DNA of 64,000 nucleotides from Chitinophagales bacterium (lineage in GTDB: Bacteria; Bacteroidota; Bacteroidia; Chitinophagales; UBA2359). Both the position numbers and the translations under genes were made by a program. The notes below the pieces were generated by a model. The model was given only the letters and a program-made list of their open reading frames with translations, did no database searches and was not told where the DNA came from. Where the stretch lies: assembly GCA_041392475.1 (NCBI GenBank), contig JAWKLZ010000003.1:124001-188000 (forward strand), read 5' to 3'. Below, piece by piece: positions 61,829 to 64,000 of this stretch (within the stretch, counting starts at the first letter, position 1; each line of letters begins with the position of its first letter).

Positions 61829-62335
61829 TTACCGCACATACCTTTCTATCCATGTCGAATGTTGTGGATACTGCTGCAAAAGAGTCTGTTTTTCTGCCAA
61901 TTCAAAATCTTCAAAATCAAATGCTGGCGCAAGTGTGCAACCGACCAAAGCATAAGAATCTGCTGTGGTGACGGCTGCTGCAAACCAAGTTTGGGCGGGA
62001 ATGAGTGCTTGAAAAGAGGCGTTTGGATTGGTCAGAGGGTCGCCTACTTCAATGGTCTGCAATGTGCTATCTGGATGAATCAAATAAAGGGTGACGGTGC
62101 TGCCTGCATAAAAATGCCACAATTCATCTGCCTGCAATTGATGAAAGGCAGAGAAGGACTCAGTGGTCAGTAGGAAATAAATGGCACTTGCGGCTAAACG
62201 GCTTTCTTTGAAGTGCTTGGGTAGGGCAGTGGAAGGCAAGGTAAGGGAGCTTTGGTAAGTTCGCCGAAAATAACCGCCTTCTGGATGGGCTTCTAATTGA
62301 AGGTGTTGGATGTAGTGTTGGGCTTTTGGGTGCAT
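61829..62335 (-). CDS. DUF985 cupin protein
   Basis: 168 residues: YIQHLQLEAHPEGGYFRRTYQSS, AIYFLLTTESFSAFHQLQADELWHFYAGST, IPAQTWFAAAVTTADSYALVGCTLAPAFDFEDFELAEK. This is the DUF985/cupin_5 single-domain fold with His residues in FHQL and ELWHFY. Some members are annotated as epimerase-like; no proven function. Cytoplasmic, single gene. Confidence 0.92.
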   Translation of the reverse strand: MHPKAQHYIQHLQLEAHPEGGYFRRTYQSSLTLPSTALPKHFKESRLAASAIYFLLTTESFSAFHQLQADELWHFYAGSTVTLYLIHPDSTLQTIEVGDPLTNPNASFQALIPAQTWFAAAVTTADSYALVGCTLAPAFDFEDFELAEKQTLLQQYPQHSTWIERYVR

Positions 62336-62722
62336 AAGAATAAATCAAAATTAAAATGACAATGAAAAACACACAAGGATAAACAGTTGGTTGAGAAATT
62401 TTAATTGCAAAGATACATATGCTGCTGAAAGAAAAAGAAACTTACTTTACACGGTAAACAAAGTTATTTGATAAGACAATTACAAGAGCATAGCCCTGAC
62501 CCTATATGTAGGAAAATCTGTACGGATAGAATCATAGGAGCGTAGCTTCGGCACGTATAAACAACGGTTTTTTATGGTGTTGAGGCTATGCCCCTCCTGA
62601 AAATTTATTTATTATTATTCCTACAAATAGTGTTGCAGCGCTGCTGCTAAATATAAAAAAAATGGGAACAAAAATTGACCAACCAATTTCTATTCCCATT
62701 CATTTCTTAATTCAAAACAAAC
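62336..62722. other. Intergenic region with interleaved inverted repeats
   Basis: 387 bases. GCATAGCC near 62490 pairs with GGCTATGC near 62585, and TGTAGGAA near 62508 pairs with TTCCTACA near 62620. The order 1-2-1'-2' is that of a pseudoknot. A GC-rich block GGAGCGTAGCTTCGGCACGT lies between (about 62537-62556). The terminator of the phasin-like genes occupies 62652-62700. No gene found. Confidence 0.5.
62652..62700 (-). terminator. Terminator of the phasin-like gene pair
   Basis: On the minus strand, AATGGGAA...TTCCCATT arms (62661-62668 and 62693-62700), extended inward by AAATTGG/CCAATTT pairing, then a T run (A run at 62655-62662 on plus). Confidence 0.8.
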
Positions 62723-62998
62723 TTATCCTTTTGCGCTCACTATGTTTTTCAAACGTCCTGCGCTGGTAGTCAATTGTTCTTTTACAGTTTCGAAGGCATC
62801 CAATAAGATTTCTTGTTGTTTGCCTACCAATTTCGTACCACCGTCAATAGCTTTTTTGCCTAATTCTTGCCATTGTTCCCCACCTTCCATTACTTCACTC
62901 AATATCTCTTCGCCAACAGCAACTGCTTTTTCATTTACATTTTTTGCAGTTTCTTTCACGTTGTTAAATCTATCTACTAATTGCTCTTTTACAGACAT
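62723..62998 (-). CDS. Small phasin-like protein
   Basis: 91 residues, amphipathic helix throughout: VKEQLVDRFNNVKETAKNV, EEILSEVMEGGEQWQELGKKAIDGGTKLVG, QQEILLDAFETVKEQL. It aligns with the N-terminal part of the next gene (VSEDLIDVAIKGG ... GGITLFGMQQDLVLSTMEQV). Such proteins coat storage granules or membranes; no polyester synthase is in this window. Probably co-transcribed with 63063 (64-base gap). Confidence 0.7.
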   Translation of the reverse strand: MSVKEQLVDRFNNVKETAKNVNEKAVAVGEEILSEVMEGGEQWQELGKKAIDGGTKLVGKQQEILLDAFETVKEQLTTSAGRLKNIVSAKG

Positions 62999-63062
62999 GA
63001 TTTTTATTTTTTATGTTGTTTAATATTTTTTTGGAACTCAATCTGATGAAATTAAGGCTCTA

Positions 63063-63830
63063 TTAGTTGGCTGCTTGCCAAGCGTCCAATCCTTTCCAAT
63101 CACCAGCAGCTGCAAATTTTGCTTGCTCAATCCAAGGAGCAGGGTTGAATTTTTTGTACTGTGATCCAGCCTCTACCAATACTTCTTCAATCTCTTGAGT
63201 GCTTGATTTGGCAAGTTGTTCAAAAGTGATGATGCCTGCGTCCACCAAAATCTCTGCTACTTTAGGGCCGATTCCATCAATTTTTTGGAAGTCTGCAGTT
63301 TCTACTCCTGCATCAATAGTTTTTGTTGCTTTTTTCACTGTTGCAACCAATTCTTTTTTCACATTTGCAACTGCTTCAACGACTTCAGTTTTAGCTGTTT
63401 CTACAGCTTCAGTAATATGCAATTCGTCAGCGATATCATTTACCGCATCAACTACTTCATTTTTCGCTTTTTTTGCTTGTGCTGCGAAAGTTTCTTTCAC
63501 TTTTGTAGTTGTATCTTCAGCTGTCTTTTTGAAGCGATTGAAATATTGAGTAGGAACAGCGACTACTTTTTGAAGTTGCTCATTTTTTGCCACTCTTTCA
63601 GCCACTTGCTCCATAGTGGAAAGTACCAAATCTTGCTGCATTCCAAAAAGAGTGATGCCGCCGTTCAATACTTTTCCAAAAATTTGTTGCGAAACTTTAC
63701 CACCTTTGATGGCTACATCTATCAAATCTTCGCTTACTTCAAGGGCTACTTTGTTAAGGACTTTAGCTTGTGCTTTCAATCCATTGTTTTTTTGCTTCAA
63801 TTGCTTTGCTGTTTTTATGTTATTTGACAT
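63063..63830 (-). CDS. Phasin-like protein fused to L21-type helix-hairpin-helix tail
   Basis: 255 residues. N-terminal phasin-like amphipathic helix (1-95), a Lys/Glu/Val-rich central coil (TEVVEAVANVKKELVATVKK), and a C-terminal helix-hairpin-helix module (about 180-255): FQKIDGIGPKVAEILVDAGIITFEQLAKSST, EEVLVEAGSQYKKFNPAPW. The same module ends the large Bacteroidota ribosomal protein L21, where it is thought to contact nucleic acid. The combination suggests a granule- or membrane-bound protein that also touches RNA or DNA; speculation. A TATATTTG (-7-like) lies at 63947-63954. Confidence 0.72.
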   Translation of the reverse strand: MSNNIKTAKQLKQKNNGLKAQAKVLNKVALEVSEDLIDVAIKGGKVSQQIFGKVLNGGITLFGMQQDLVLSTMEQVAERVAKNEQLQKVVAVPTQYFNRFKKTAEDTTTKVKETFAAQAKKAKNEVVDAVNDIADELHITEAVETAKTEVVEAVANVKKELVATVKKATKTIDAGVETADFQKIDGIGPKVAEILVDAGIITFEQLAKSSTQEIEEVLVEAGSQYKKFNPAPWIEQAKFAAAGDWKGLDAWQAAN

Positions 63831-64000
63831 TTTATTTATTTTTTGTTTGGTTTTTTAAAATGACAGGGATTTTTTGAAGAGGTTAAGAGGCTTAAACTTT
63901 GATTTACTCTCTACTCTATTTTACTCAATAATCACTGTTGATGGTGCAAATATAGAGGAGGCTAGTTCCGAATGAGTCACGAAGTAGTTACATTTGAGTT

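Noticed and set aside
62723..63830. Polyhydroxyalkanoate granule locus
   Set aside because: Only phasin-like sequences; no synthase, depolymerase or reductase gene is present in the window.

Overview
The window comes from a member of the Bacteroidota. The evidence is the AT-rich sequence, five proteins ending in type IX secretion (T9SS) sorting domains, many lipoproteins with Bacteroidota-type lipoboxes, the bamD-rpoZ-coaBC-DUF4835 gene order, eukaryote-like citrate synthase, GH97 and GH105 hydrolases, and promoters of the TTTG-N19-TAnnTTTG type. I cannot name a genus; a free-living, probably aquatic or gliding, polymer-degrading lineage fits.

Layout. 0-5.5 kb: rRNA methyltransferase fragment, M42 aminopeptidase, a glycosyltransferase, and a FadJ-like fusion lacking key catalytic residues in both halves. 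5.8-8.2 kb: a MotA-like/OmpA-like proton-channel pair resembling ZorAB but without Zorya effectors, plus a small exported protein. 8.5-14.5 kb: lipoprotein, membrane fatty-acid hydroxylase, FtsE-like ATPase, citrate synthase, T9SS protein. 14.7-25.1 kb: a 1754-residue repeat adhesin, an M36-like protease and a GH105 lipoprotein. 25.2-31.8 kb: Na+/alanine symporter, PAS protein, then bamD-rpoZ-coaBC-DUF4835. 31.9-39.8 kb: two tandem Omp28-like lipoproteins, DUF3604 lipoprotein, anti-sigma-like cupin, arginyl-transferase-like protein, aldo/keto reductase, DUF1801 protein. 39.9-45.9 kb: two paralogous M43 proteases separated by an IS110 element. 46-54.4 kb: small proteins, cold-shock protein, a DJ-1/AraC regulator divergent from an SRPBCC-VOC-VOC-DoxX operon, DUF2911, GyrI-like and TPR proteins. 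54.5-64 kb: pseudouridine synthase, orphan TRAP binding protein, PLP-binding YggS protein, AAA ATPase, HAD phosphatase, GH97, DUF985 cupin, and two phasin-like proteins, one fused to the helix-hairpin-helix tail known from Bacteroidota ribosomal protein L21.

The strongest observation is in the IS110 element. Its 5' non-coding end folds into two internal-loop hairpins. The first loop carries a 9-nt match to the left insertion flank and a 6-nt complement to the right flank. The second carries a 7-nt match to the element's right end and a 6-nt complement to the abutted-end junction. This is the arrangement expected of an IS110 bridge RNA, and it fixes the element ends at a GT core. Other points are three dispersed inverted-repeat elements of one family, the near-identical 240-bp repeats of the adhesin, and the phasin/L21-tail fusion.

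Functionally, most loci concern the cell envelope and secretion: surface adhesion, secreted proteolysis, glycan breakdown and outer-membrane assembly. Scattered housekeeping genes lie between them. No phage, CRISPR array, rRNA or tRNA was recognised.
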